The notes under the pieces were generated by a model. That model was not told the origin of the DNA and made no database searches. It saw only the letters and a program-made list of their open reading frames with translations. 64,000 bases of DNA. Source: Streptomyces sp. NWU339. Lineage in GTDB: Bacteria > Actinomycetota > Actinomycetes > Streptomycetales > Streptomycetaceae. The DNA is taken from positions 156,483-220,482 of the forward strand of contig NZ_QFRK01000004.1 in assembly GCF_003143855.1 (NCBI RefSeq), read 5' to 3'. Shown here piece after piece: positions 1-7,462 of the stretch (positions are counted from its first letter, which is position 1; every line of letters begins with the position of its first letter). Made by a program: the position numbers and the translations under genes.

Positions 1-400
1 CGCCCGGCACGAGGAGTGGTTCGGCCTCTACCGGGCCCGCTTGGAGCAGGCCGAGGGGCCGTGCGAGGGGGTGCTGGCCGTCTTCGACGCGTATGCCGAT
101 CACGCGGCCTTCGCCTATGAGCACGGCTTCCGCGGCTGCGGCCTGCTCAACGCCGCGGCCGAGCTCCCGGCCGGGGACCAGGGCCGGGCTGTCGTCCGCG
201 CGCACAAGGAGGAGGTCGAACGCCTGATCGCCGGCCACCTGGAGCAGCTGCTGCCCGACCGCCCCGACGAGGCCCGTGCGATGGCCGAGCACCTGTCCTT
301 CCTCCTGGAGGGGGCGATGGCGCGAGCCGGCCTGGAGGGGGACGGCGAGCGGGTCCGGCACGCCCGTTCGATGGCCGCTGCCCTGCTGGACCGGCTGTGA
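1..400 (+). CDS. TetR-family regulator, C-terminal part (5' end outside window)
   Basis: The reading frame is open from base 2 and ends at TGA 398-400, so the gene begins before the window. The visible ~132 residues are all-helical, with GCGLLNAAAE followed by a helix carrying KEEVERLIAGHLEQLL and then a stretch ending in ARSMAAALLDRL. This resembles the ligand-binding and dimerisation half of TetR regulators, in which a 'GC-L' segment opens one of the core helices. The DNA-binding helix-turn-helix is not visible. The stop overlaps the GTG start of the exporter gene by 4 nt (GTGA), so the two are co-translated. The usual inference is that this regulator controls that exporter. A TTG at 41 is internal and not a credible start. 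Confidence 0.75.
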   Translation, partial: ARHEEWFGLYRARLEQAEGPCEGVLAVFDAYADHAAFAYEHGFRGCGLLNAAAELPAGDQGRAVVRAHKEEVERLIAGHLEQLLPDRPDEARAMAEHLSFLLEGAMARAGLEGDGERVRHARSMAAALLDRL

Positions 401-1530
401 GCCGCGATGACCGCGGCCGGTCCGCGGGCATCGGGGCCCTGTGCGTGCTCGCCGCCTCCGTGCTGTGGGGGACGACGGGCACGGCCGCCACCTTCGCCCC
501 CGGCGTGGGCCCGCTCGCGATCGGCGCCGTCGCGATGGGCCTCGGTGGACTGCTCCAGGCCCTTCTCGCCGCCCCGCAGATCACCCGGCAGGCATCCCGG
601 CTGCGCGACCGGCGCGGCACGGTCCTGCTCGGCGCCGTTTCGGTGGCGGTCTATCCCCTGGCGTTCTACAGCTCCATGCGCCTGGCCGGAGTCGCCGTCG
701 GCACCGTCGTGTCCCTCGGCACCGCACCACTGGCCTCGGCCGTGATCGAGCGTGTCGTGGACGGCCGCCGGCTCACCCGCCGCTGGATGCTCGCGGCCAC
801 CCTCGGCCTGCTCGGCACCGTCCTGCTCTGTGTCGCCGAAGCCGCCCGCGCCGCCGACGGCACGGGGCAGGCGTCCGCGGTGACCACCCTGCTCGGCATC
901 GCCCTCGGCCTCGTCGCCGCCGCGACCTACGCCCTCTACTCCTGGGCCGCGCACCGGCTCATCACCCGCGAGATCTCCTCCCGGGCGGCGATGGGCGCCG
1001 TCTTCGGGATCGGCGGACTGCTCCTCCTGCCCGTCCTGCTGGCCACCGGCGCCCCGCTCGTCGCCTCCTGGACCAACGCCGCCGTCGGCACCTACATGGC
1101 GATCGTCCCCATGTTCGCCGGGTACGTCCTCTTCGGCCGGGGGCTCGCCCACGTGCCCGCCAGCACCGCCACCATCCTGTCGTTGCTCGAACCGGCCGTC
1201 GCGGCCGTCCTCGCCGTCCTCGTCGTCGGCGAACGCCTCCCCGCCGCCGGCTGGACGGGCATCGCCCTCGTCATCGCCTGCCTCGCCGTCCTCACCGCCC
1301 CCTCCCGCCGCCGCTCACGCGGACAGTCGCGAAACACCGCGGGCCACGACGGCGTGGGAGGCCCGGAAGGGACGCAGGTCCCGGTCGGGGCCGCTGTGCT
1401 TGACGTGGCCGATGTGGCCGATGCAGCCCTCGCGAGAACGCCGTGGCGTCGCCGCCGGACCGGCGGCGACGCCGAACGCCTCGCAGGGCGCCGGTGGGAC
1501 CAGGGCGAAAGTCCCGGCACGGCGCGGTGA
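397..1530 (+). CDS. DMT-superfamily (EamA) transporter with unusual C-terminal tail
   Basis: A 377-residue protein. Residues ~10-305 carry about ten hydrophobic segments arranged as two EamA repeats (first begins GALCVLAASVLWGTTGTAA; second is near LLGIALGLVAAATYALYSW), typical of inner-membrane drug/metabolite exporters, which are usually ~300 aa. The GTG start overlaps the TetR stop. After LAVLTAPSRRRSR the sequence becomes an arginine- and glycine-rich tail of ~70 residues with no domain I recognise. That tail contains a near-perfect 29-bp palindrome in the DNA, so the natural gene may end near 1320, with the rest open only by chance or after a frameshift. The substrate is unknown. Confidence 0.8.
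   Translation: MSRDDRGRSAGIGALCVLAASVLWGTTGTAATFAPGVGPLAIGAVAMGLGGLLQALLAAPQITRQASRLRDRRGTVLLGAVSVAVYPLAFYSSMRLAGVAVGTVVSLGTAPLASAVIERVVDGRRLTRRWMLAATLGLLGTVLLCVAEAARAADGTGQASAVTTLLGIALGLVAAATYALYSWAAHRLITREISSRAAMGAVFGIGGLLLLPVLLATGAPLVASWTNAAVGTYMAIVPMFAGYVLFGRGLAHVPASTATILSLLEPAVAAVLAVLVVGERLPAAGWTGIALVIACLAVLTAPSRRRSRGQSRNTAGHDGVGGPEGTQVPVGAAVLDVADVADAALARTPWRRRRTGGDAERLAGRRWDQGESPGTAR
1445..1473. other. Perfect 14-bp-arm palindrome inside exporter 3' extension
   Basis: The arms at 1445-1458 and 1460-1473 are perfect inverted repeats separated by a single A. Such a very stable GC hairpin looks like a terminator or cruciform site rather than coding sequence. It lies inside the arginine-rich C-terminal extension of the exporter reading frame. 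Confidence 0.55.
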
Positions 1531-1568
1531 AGCAGGAAGCCCCGGGAAGGATCGGCAGACCCGGGCCG

Positions 1569-1597
1569 GTGCTCCCGGACTTCAGGCCGGGGAGCAC
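1569..1597. terminator. Hairpin terminator between exporter and nadA
   Basis: GTGCTCCC (1569-1576) pairs with GGGAGCAC (1590-1597) across a 13-nt loop. It sits between the converging exporter gene and nadA, one base past the nadA stop, and could serve both strands. Confidence 0.55.
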
Positions 1598-1598
1598 A

Positions 1599-2783
1599 TC
1601 AAGGCAGCGCCAGCATCCGCTCCAGGGCCAGCTTGGCGTACTCCTCGGTCTCCTTGTCGACCTCGATGCGGTTGACCAGGGTGCCCTCGGCGAGGGACTC
1701 CAGGGCCCAGACCAGGTGGGGGAGGTCGATGCGGTTCATGGTGGAGCAGAAGCAGACCGTCTTGTCGAGGAAGACGACCTCCTTGCCCTCGGGAGCGAAA
1801 CGGTTCGCCAGCCGGCGCACCAGGTTCAGCTCCGTGCCGATGGCCCACTTGGAACCGGCCGGGGCCGCCTCCAGCGCCTTGATGATGTACTCGGTCGACC
1901 CGACGTGGTCGGCCGCGGCCACGACCTCGTGCCGGCACTCGGGGTGGACCAGGACGTTCACGCCCGGGATGCGCTCGCGCACGTCGTTGACCGAGTCCAG
2001 GCTGAAGCGGCCGTGCACCGAGCAGTGGCCCCGCCACAGGATCATCTTCGCGGCCCGCAGCTCGTCCGCCGTCAGCCCGCCGTTCGGCTTGTGCGGGTTG
2101 TAGACGACGCAGTCCTCCAGGGACATCCCCATGTCCCGCACCGCCGTGTTGCGGCCGAGGTGCTGGTCGGGGAGGAAGAGGACCTGCTCGCCCTGCTCGA
2201 AGGCCCAGTCGAGGGCGCGCTTCGCGTTGGAGGAGGTGCAGATGGTGCCGCCGTGCCTGCCGGTGAAGGCCTTGATGTCGGCGGAGGAGTTCATGTACGA
2301 GACGGGCACGACCCGGTCGGCTATGCCGGCCTCGGTCAGCACGTCCCAGCACTCCGCGACCTGCTCGGCGGTGGCCATGTCCGCCATGGAGCAGCCGGCC
2401 GCGAGGTCCGGCAGGACGACCTTCTGGTCGTCGCCGGTGAGGATGTCGGCGGACTCGGCCATGAAGTGCACACCGCAGAACACGATGTACTCGGCCTGCG
2501 GGCGCGCGGCGGCCTCCCGCGCCAGCTTGAACGAGTCGCCCGTGACGTCGGCGAACTGGATGACCTCGTCGCGCTGGTAGTGGTGGCCGAGCACGAAGAC
2601 CTTGTCGCCGAGCTTCTCCTTGGCGGCGCGGGCGCGTTCCACCAGGTCGGGGTCGGACGGCGAGGGCAGGTCGCCGGGACACTCCACACCGCGCTCGCTC
2701 CTCGGGTCGGCCTCCCGGCCGAGAAGCAACAGGGCGAGGGGCGTCGGCTGTACGTCGAGCTCCTGGGTCTGGGCGGTGGTCAC
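1599..2783 (-). CDS. nadA: Quinolinate synthase NadA
   Basis: A 394-residue cytosolic enzyme that condenses iminoaspartate with dihydroxyacetone phosphate to quinolinate, the pyridine precursor of NAD. It uses a labile [4Fe-4S] cluster. Family hallmarks seen are VLGHHYQRDEVIQFAD near the N-terminus, the cysteines in YIVFCGVHFMAE, GGTICTSSNA and VCFCSTMNR, and HPECRHEV. The GTG start at 2783 (VTTAQTQELDV) follows AAAGGGTG at a good distance. Longer in-frame extensions to 2852 lack a better ribosome site. nadB and nadC are not in the window. The gene is transcribed away from erpA, which encodes a cluster carrier this kind of enzyme could use. Operator-like palindromes lie upstream. Confidence 0.96.
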   Translation of the reverse strand: MTTAQTQELDVQPTPLALLLLGREADPRSERGVECPGDLPSPSDPDLVERARAAKEKLGDKVFVLGHHYQRDEVIQFADVTGDSFKLAREAAARPQAEYIVFCGVHFMAESADILTGDDQKVVLPDLAAGCSMADMATAEQVAECWDVLTEAGIADRVVPVSYMNSSADIKAFTGRHGGTICTSSNAKRALDWAFEQGEQVLFLPDQHLGRNTAVRDMGMSLEDCVVYNPHKPNGGLTADELRAAKMILWRGHCSVHGRFSLDSVNDVRERIPGVNVLVHPECRHEVVAAADHVGSTEYIIKALEAAPAGSKWAIGTELNLVRRLANRFAPEGKEVVFLDKTVCFCSTMNRIDLPHLVWALESLAEGTLVNRIEVDKETEEYAKLALERMLALP

Positions 2784-2855
2784 GACACGCACCCTTTCTG
2801 TTCTGCGGCTCGCCGAGCCGTGAGGAACGGCCCGGCGGGACAAGCGGGACACCGG

Positions 2856-2875
2856 TTCGACGACTTCTCGTCGAA
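2856..2875. promoter_or_regulatory. 20-bp perfect palindrome in nadA leader (candidate operator)
   Basis: TTCGACGA at 2856-2863 and TCGTCGAA at 2868-2875 form a perfect inverted repeat with a 4-nt centre, 73-92 nt upstream of the nadA start. A minus-strand TATGAT hexamer at 2893-2888 is a plausible -10 just upstream of it. That placement is typical for a repressor operator of NAD synthesis, but the regulator is unknown. Confidence 0.5.
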
Positions 2876-2898
2876 TTGACGCTATTTATCATATCCGG

Positions 2899-2942
2899 TT
2901 CACGTCACTTTGACGACGGCCATAGCGTCCATGTGACGTGAA
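2899..2942. promoter_or_regulatory. Long-spaced inverted repeat between nadA and erpA
   Basis: TTCACGTCAC (2899-2908) and GTGACGTGAA (2933-2942) are perfect 10-bp inverted repeats separated by 24 nt. They lie in the 361-nt divergent region (2784-3144), in the -35 to -80 zone relative to the proposed nadA -10. The rest of the gap, 2943-3144, is the erpA leader, in which I see no other clear element. Confidence 0.45.
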
Positions 2943-3144
2943 TCCCGGCGCCCCGCTGTTCATTCCCGAAGCCCCGCCGGAACGATTCCGAAGGGGCGTC
3001 GCATGGACCGTTTTCCGCCCGACGGGGCGTGTGCGAGCATGAAGACGGAGCCGAGAGAACAAGCTCCCGGCCCGGAATGAATCCGCGCCCCCGCCGGTTG
3101 CAACCGTCGGCAAGCAGTCTCCGTACAACCCGGGAGAGATGTAG

Positions 3145-3501
3145 ATGTCCGTATCGGACGAGACCACCACCGCCACCGACGGCATCATCGTGACCGACGC
3201 CGCCGCGGCGAAGGTCAAGGCGCTGCTCGACCAGGAAGGCCGTGACGACCTCGCGCTGCGCGTCGCCGTCCAGCCCGGTGGCTGCTCCGGCCTGCGCTAC
3301 CAGCTCTTCTTCGACGAGCGTTCCCTCGACGGCGATGTGGAGAAGGACTTCGACGGGGTGAAGGTCGTCACCGACCGGATGAGCGCCCCGTACCTGGGCG
3401 GCGCCACCATCGACTTCGTCGACACCATCGAGAAGCAGGGCTTCACCATCGACAACCCGAACGCCACCGGCTCCTGCGCCTGCGGCGACTCCTTCAGCTG
3501 A
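3145..3501 (+). CDS. erpA: A-type iron-sulfur carrier (ErpA/HesB family)
   Basis: A 118-residue protein that binds an Fe-S cluster and hands it to apo-enzymes. The three conserved cluster cysteines are present: one in PGGCSGLRY (about residue 51) and the C-terminal CxC in GSCACGDSFS. The IIVTDAAAAKVKALL start of the HesB fold is also present. Length and composition are normal for the family. An ATG start follows GGGAGAG. It is transcribed divergently from nadA. It is the only Fe-S assembly gene here apart from the desulfurase fusion, and complex I, NadA and MqnC in this window are all Fe-S clients. Confidence 0.93.
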   Translation: MSVSDETTTATDGIIVTDAAAAKVKALLDQEGRDDLALRVAVQPGGCSGLRYQLFFDERSLDGDVEKDFDGVKVVTDRMSAPYLGGATIDFVDTIEKQGFTIDNPNATGSCACGDSFS

Positions 3502-3513
3502 GCCGGGCCCTTC

Positions 3514-3593
3514 CCGTCCGGGACCCCTCCCGGACGGAACGGCACGGCGCATGACGAAGGCGGCGACCCCCTCCGACGGGACCGCCGCCTTCG
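3514..3593. terminator. Two tandem hairpin terminators, bidirectional
   Basis: The first stem is 10 bp and perfect (3514-3523 with 3528-3537, 4-nt loop). The second is 11 bp and perfect (CGAAGGCGGCG at 3555-3565 with 3583-3593). They lie between erpA and the converging membrane-protein gene and can end both transcripts. Confidence 0.85.
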
Positions 3594-3617
3594 TGCTGTC
3601 CGGAGGTCCTCAGTGCT

Positions 3618-5930
3618 TCATCGCGTCCTGCCGGAGGAGGGCGCCGTGGGCAGTCGCGCGCCGTCCTTGTGCAGCGGCACCGGCTCGCCGTCGGCGTCCA
3701 CCACCTCACGGGTGCCCAGCGGTGCGTCGAGCCGCACCGTCTGCTGGTACTGCCTGGCGATCAGGATGCACACCTTGTCCGGCCGGGACGTCTCGGTCAC
3801 GGTGACGGCGACCCGGCCCCCGCGCTCGCTCGCCGTCGCCTCGTAGTCGGCGCACACCCCGCCCGTGAAGGTCACCGTCAACTCGCTGCCCTCGGCGGTG
3901 TAGCCCTCGACCCCGACCTCGCGCGTGGACGGCGCCGAGGTCGGCTCGTCGCCGTCGCCCGGCTCGGCGGGCCGCCCCGGGCCGGACTCCCCGGGCCGCT
4001 CCCCGGAGGTGAGGTACTCCGGATCGACCGCCGGGTAGGTCACCGTGCCGCCGTCCTGCGAGGCCGTCGGCCGCGTCTCGAACAGCCAGGACGGTACGAG
4101 CGTCTGCCGCCCGTCCACCGAGTGCGCGGCCAGCCCGAACACCGCCTCGTCGACGGTGACCGTGCCCTCGGCCGGCAGGGGCGTCGCCGTGACACACGGC
4201 TCCGACTGCTCCTGCTGCTCACCCTCCAGCGGTACGGGAGTGGCGCAGCCGCCGATCTCCGCACGGTCGCCGGCGCCCGGTGCCGTGTTCATCAGCTCCA
4301 GCGCCTTCTCGGCGCTCACCACGGGGTACGTGTCGCCCTTCACCGGCGTCGACAGCCGGCCGCTGCCGCCGACGACCTCGCCTCCCGCGCCGACGACCAC
4401 GCCGGTCGTCCAGCCGTGCGTCGGCAGCCCGCCGACCTCGGGTTCCGCGTTCACCACCCGCTTGACGCCCATGACCTGGCTCGCGTCGAGCTTCGCGTCG
4501 TCCTGGCCCAGCGCCTTCAGCACGGGCGCGGCGGCCTTCCGCGCGGCCTCCTCGGTCGCCGCCGGATCCCCGCCGATCGGCGGCGTCCGGCACGTCCCGC
4601 CCGTGCAGTCGTCGGTGCCCTGCGCGTACCGGCTGAACGTCCAGGTGCCGGGGGCGTCCCGGTCCACCCGCAGCGTGGGCCCGCTGCCGTCCTTGCCGCC
4701 GATCCGCCAGGAGTCGCCCTCCGCCACCGGCTTGCCGTCGACGTCGAGCGCCTTCGCCAGCCTGACCACCTGCGCCTCGGTGATCTGCCCTCGGGCGTGG
4801 TAGACCGGCGCCGAGTCGGGGCCGCCGGGGAGAGCGCCGTCGGCGCGGTAGGCGGCGCCGTACGGGTTGGGCTCACCGGGCGCGATGCCGTGCGGTCCGC
4901 CCCCGGCGTAGGCGTCGAGGGCGAGCGGCGGGGGAGTGGCGTCCCCGTTCGCCCCCGGAGTCGCACCGCCGCCCGACCCGCCGGCGGCACTGGCGGCGAG
5001 GTAGGCTCCGCCGCCCCCGACCAGCAGCACGGCCGCGGCCACCGACGCGACCAGCACCGGCGACCGCCGCCACCCGGCCCCACCGCGACCGTCCTCACCA
5101 CCGTCTCCGCCACGACCGGCGCCCCCGGGCTCCGGGCGGACGGCCGCCCGCGGGGCGCCGACTTCCGGGACGGCGGGCTCGGATGCTCCCGCGTCACCCT
5201 CCGGCACCTCGGCCCCGCCGCCCACGGCCTCCGGCTGCCCGTCCCGGTCCGGACGGGTCCCACCGGGTTCGCTCCCGGGTGCCTCGGGCTCGCCCTTGGG
5301 GGTCTTCGCGTCCTCGGGCTCCGGCGTCGACGGCTCGGCGGCGCCGGCCCGCGTGGCGTCGGCCTTCGCGTCGCCGGCCTCCGGAGCCCCGGCCTCCGGT
5401 TCTTCGCCCTGCTCCTGGTCGGCCGTCGGGGGCTCGCTCTTCGGAGCCCGGTCCTTGCCGCTGCCCGCCTCCGCGGCTGCGGTTTCCGGTGCGGGGCTGT
5501 CCGTGCCGTCCGCCGAGGGGGCCTCGGGCTCGCCTTCCGGGAGCTTCGTGTCCTCGGGCTCCGGGGGCTGCGGCTCGGCGGTGCCGGCCTTCGCGTCGCC
5601 GGAGTCCGGGCCTTCGGACTCCGGCTGTCCGGCCTGGGGCCGAGGGGTCTGCGCGAGGCCGTTCTCCGGGCCCTCGCCGCCGTCGGCCTGCGGGGCGGCG
5701 GCTTCCCCTGCCGGGACGGTACCCGGGGCGTCCGCCGACGGCTCCGGCGCCTTCCCGGCATCGGTCTCGACGGAGGCCTCGGGCGTGGCGGAGCCGGACG
5801 CGGGGGTGCCCGGGGCCTGCTGCTCCGGGGCGCCCTTCGTCGCGCCGTCGGCCGAAGCGCCCCCGGTGTCGCGCGCGCTGCCGGAGGCCCTCGCCCCGGC
5901 GTCGTCGTTGTCGGGCCGCTCGGTGTTCAC
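3618..5930 (-). CDS. Single-pass membrane protein with long disordered acidic/proline-rich N-terminus
   Basis: 770 residues. Residues ~1-285 are low-complexity Pro/Glu/Ala/Gly sequence, predicted disordered and probably cytosolic. One membrane segment, VLVASVAAAVLLVGGGGAYL, lies at ~290-312 after the positive patch GWRRS, which suggests an N-in orientation. The C-terminal ~450 residues would be outside the membrane. They contain paired cysteines (DDCTGGTC, GGCATP, EPCVTA) and a final beta-rich module ending DKVCILIARQYQQTVRL. I do not recognise a named domain. The disordered part contains an internal duplication encoded 240 bp apart. The gene stands alone and converges on erpA with terminators between. 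The function is unknown. Confidence 0.75.
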   Translation of the reverse strand: MNTERPDNDDAGARASGSARDTGGASADGATKGAPEQQAPGTPASGSATPEASVETDAGKAPEPSADAPGTVPAGEAAAPQADGGEGPENGLAQTPRPQAGQPESEGPDSGDAKAGTAEPQPPEPEDTKLPEGEPEAPSADGTDSPAPETAAAEAGSGKDRAPKSEPPTADQEQGEEPEAGAPEAGDAKADATRAGAAEPSTPEPEDAKTPKGEPEAPGSEPGGTRPDRDGQPEAVGGGAEVPEGDAGASEPAVPEVGAPRAAVRPEPGGAGRGGDGGEDGRGGAGWRRSPVLVASVAAAVLLVGGGGAYLAASAAGGSGGGATPGANGDATPPPLALDAYAGGGPHGIAPGEPNPYGAAYRADGALPGGPDSAPVYHARGQITEAQVVRLAKALDVDGKPVAEGDSWRIGGKDGSGPTLRVDRDAPGTWTFSRYAQGTDDCTGGTCRTPPIGGDPAATEEAARKAAAPVLKALGQDDAKLDASQVMGVKRVVNAEPEVGGLPTHGWTTGVVVGAGGEVVGGSGRLSTPVKGDTYPVVSAEKALELMNTAPGAGDRAEIGGCATPVPLEGEQQEQSEPCVTATPLPAEGTVTVDEAVFGLAAHSVDGRQTLVPSWLFETRPTASQDGGTVTYPAVDPEYLTSGERPGESGPGRPAEPGDGDEPTSAPSTREVGVEGYTAEGSELTVTFTGGVCADYEATASERGGRVAVTVTETSRPDKVCILIARQYQQTVRLDAPLGTREVVDADGEPVPLHKDGARLPTAPSSGRTR
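5281..5615 (-). repeat. Internal 240-bp-spaced duplication in the disordered N-terminus
   Basis: DNA starting at 5281 and at 5521 (exactly 240 bp apart) shares long stretches. Each copy encodes a GDAK...AAEP/GTAEP...PEPEDxKxPxGEPEAP pattern of about 30-35 residues. It is an in-frame duplication of the proline/acid-rich region. Confidence 0.65.
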
Positions 5931-6108
5931 CGCATCGCTCCTTCGGCTGCACAGCTGTCCCTGAAGACCCTTCCCGGTCGCACCGGGACTGCTGGTGGGT
6001 CGTATCCCGTATCCCCCTCACGGGGGACGGCGATGGGACGCAGCGGGGGAGCGCACGGTTCCCGTCCGGTTCCCCGGGAGCCGTGAACCTGGCCGGCGGG
6101 GGTCCGAC

Positions 6109-6318
6109 TCAGTCGCCGTAATCCGACATCGCGTCCAGCAACCGCGCCGAGGACGACGGCACGGACACGCCGTGGATCAGGGACGGGGGCACCGGCCGGG
6201 TGTCGCCGCGGTCCGGCGCCGTCCAGCGGGAGGCCATCCGGGCGCAGTCGCCGCGCAGCGACTCCAGGTCGCCTTCGAGGTCGGCCTGTGTGGGGGCGTG
6301 GACCTTGAGGTTCGTCAT
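6109..6318 (-). CDS. Small conserved-looking hypothetical protein (69 aa)
   Basis: 69 residues, soluble, starting MTNLKVHAPTQADLEGDLESL and ending ARLLDAMSDYGD. There is a helical acidic N-terminal half and a Pro/Ser-rich second half. No domain recognised. The ATG at 6318 lacks a clear ribosome site. It could be translated from a short leader, since the divergent kinase promoter region lies directly upstream. Balanced composition, unlike the arginine- or alanine-rich shadow frames around it, supports it being real. The alternative is a non-coding gap. Confidence 0.5.
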   Translation of the reverse strand: MTNLKVHAPTQADLEGDLESLRGDCARMASRWTAPDRGDTRPVPPSLIHGVSVPSSSARLLDAMSDYGD

Positions 6319-6381
6319 AACGGCACCGTACGCATGCCGAAGGTCACGAAGAAAGATCTACTATCGGGTAGTTTCGTCGGC

Positions 6382-6411
6382 TTCAAGTGGGCGGCTCGCA
6401 CCCGGTAGCGT
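6382..6411 (+). promoter_or_regulatory. Probable promoter of the PfkB kinase gene
   Basis: TTCAAG (6382-6387) and TAGCGT (6406-6411) are separated by 18 bp, with the GTG start about 38 nt further on and AGGAGAG at 6434-6440. This is a vegetative-type -35/-10 pair judged by eye. Confidence 0.4.
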
Positions 6412-6448
6412 GGGGTGTCAATCCCCCTCCCTCAGGAGAGTCCACGCC

Positions 6449-7423
6449 GTGCGCATCGCAGTCACCGGCTCCATCGCCACCGACCACCTCATGACGTTCC
6501 CCGGGCGCTTCTCCGACCAACTCGTCGCGGACCAGTTGCACACGGTCTCGCTGTCCTTCCTGGTCGACCAGCTGGACGTGCGCCGGGGCGGCGTGGGCGC
6601 GAACATCGCCTTCGGCATGGGCCAGCTCGGCACCCGGCCGATCCTCGTCGGCGCCGCGGGCTCCGACTTCGACGAGTACCGGGCCTGGCTGGACCGGCAC
6701 GGCGTCGACACCGCGTCCGTCCGCATCTCGGAGACGCTGCACACCGCCCGCTTCGTGTGCACCACGGACGCCGAGCACAACCAGATCGGCTCCTTCTACA
6801 CGGGCGCGATGAGCGAGGCCCGGCTGATCGAGCTGAAGACCGTCGCCGACCGGGTGGGCGGCCTCGACCTGGTCCTCATCGGCGCCGACGACCCGGAGGG
6901 CATGCTCCGGCACACCGAGGAGTGCCGCTCGCGGGGCATCCCGTTCGCCGCCGACTTCTCCCAGCAGATCGCCCGGATGGACGGGGAGGAGATCCGCATA
7001 CTGCTGGACGGGGCGACCTACCTCTTCTCCAACGAGTACGAGAAGGGGCTCATCGAGACCAAGACGGGCTGGACCGACGCCGAGATCCTCGCCAGGGTCG
7101 GCCACCGCGTCACCACCCTCGGCGCCCGGGGCGTACGCATCGAACGCGCCGGTGAGGACCCCGTCGAGGTCGGCTGCGCCCAGGAGGAGCGCAAGACGGA
7201 CCCGACCGGCGTGGGCGACGCCTTCCGCGCCGGGTTCCTGTCCGGACTGGCCTGGGGCGTCTCACTGGAGCGCGCCGCGCAGGTCGGCTGCATGCTCGCC
7301 ACCCTGGTCATCGAGACCGTCGGCACCCAGGAGTACCAGCTGCGCCGCGCCCACTTCATGGAGCGCTTCGCACAGGCCTACGGCGACGAGCCCGCGGCCG
7401 AGGTGCAGAAGCACCTGGCCTGA
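6449..7423 (+). CDS. PfkB-family carbohydrate/nucleoside kinase
   Basis: 324 residues. PfkB family ATP-dependent kinase, likely for adenosine or a sugar. Substrate-site motif RRGGVGANIAFGMGQLG lies at ~45-60. The family's anion-hole/catalytic signature is DPTGVGDAFRAGF near residue 250, where GVGD carries the catalytic Asp. The start MRIAVTGSIATDHLMTFPGRF is chosen at GTG 6449, because AGGAGAG lies 8 nt before it. The frame is open back to 6200 but without a ribosome site. It converges with the desulfurase fusion, with a 39-nt gap. Substrate cannot be told from sequence; the actinobacterial adenosine-kinase-like branch seems most likely. Confidence 0.88.
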   Translation: MRIAVTGSIATDHLMTFPGRFSDQLVADQLHTVSLSFLVDQLDVRRGGVGANIAFGMGQLGTRPILVGAAGSDFDEYRAWLDRHGVDTASVRISETLHTARFVCTTDAEHNQIGSFYTGAMSEARLIELKTVADRVGGLDLVLIGADDPEGMLRHTEECRSRGIPFAADFSQQIARMDGEEIRILLDGATYLFSNEYEKGLIETKTGWTDAEILARVGHRVTTLGARGVRIERAGEDPVEVGCAQEERKTDPTGVGDAFRAGFLSGLAWGVSLERAAQVGCMLATLVIETVGTQEYQLRRAHFMERFAQAYGDEPAAEVQKHLA

Positions 7424-7462
7424 CGCCCCCTTCGGGCTCCCCGGCCCGGAGCAGGCGCCCGC

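Noticed and set aside
1443..2879. 478-codon plus-strand frame opposite nadA
   Set aside because: Mirror of nadA codons; nadA itself is unmistakable.
6340..6380. Imperfect inverted repeat (ACGAA...CTAC/GTAG...TTCGT) upstream of the kinase
   Set aside because: Arms are unevenly spaced and short; not strong enough to list as a site.
7424..7462. Terminator between the kinase and the desulfurase fusion
   Set aside because: Only a 5-bp stem is visible in the 39-nt gap.
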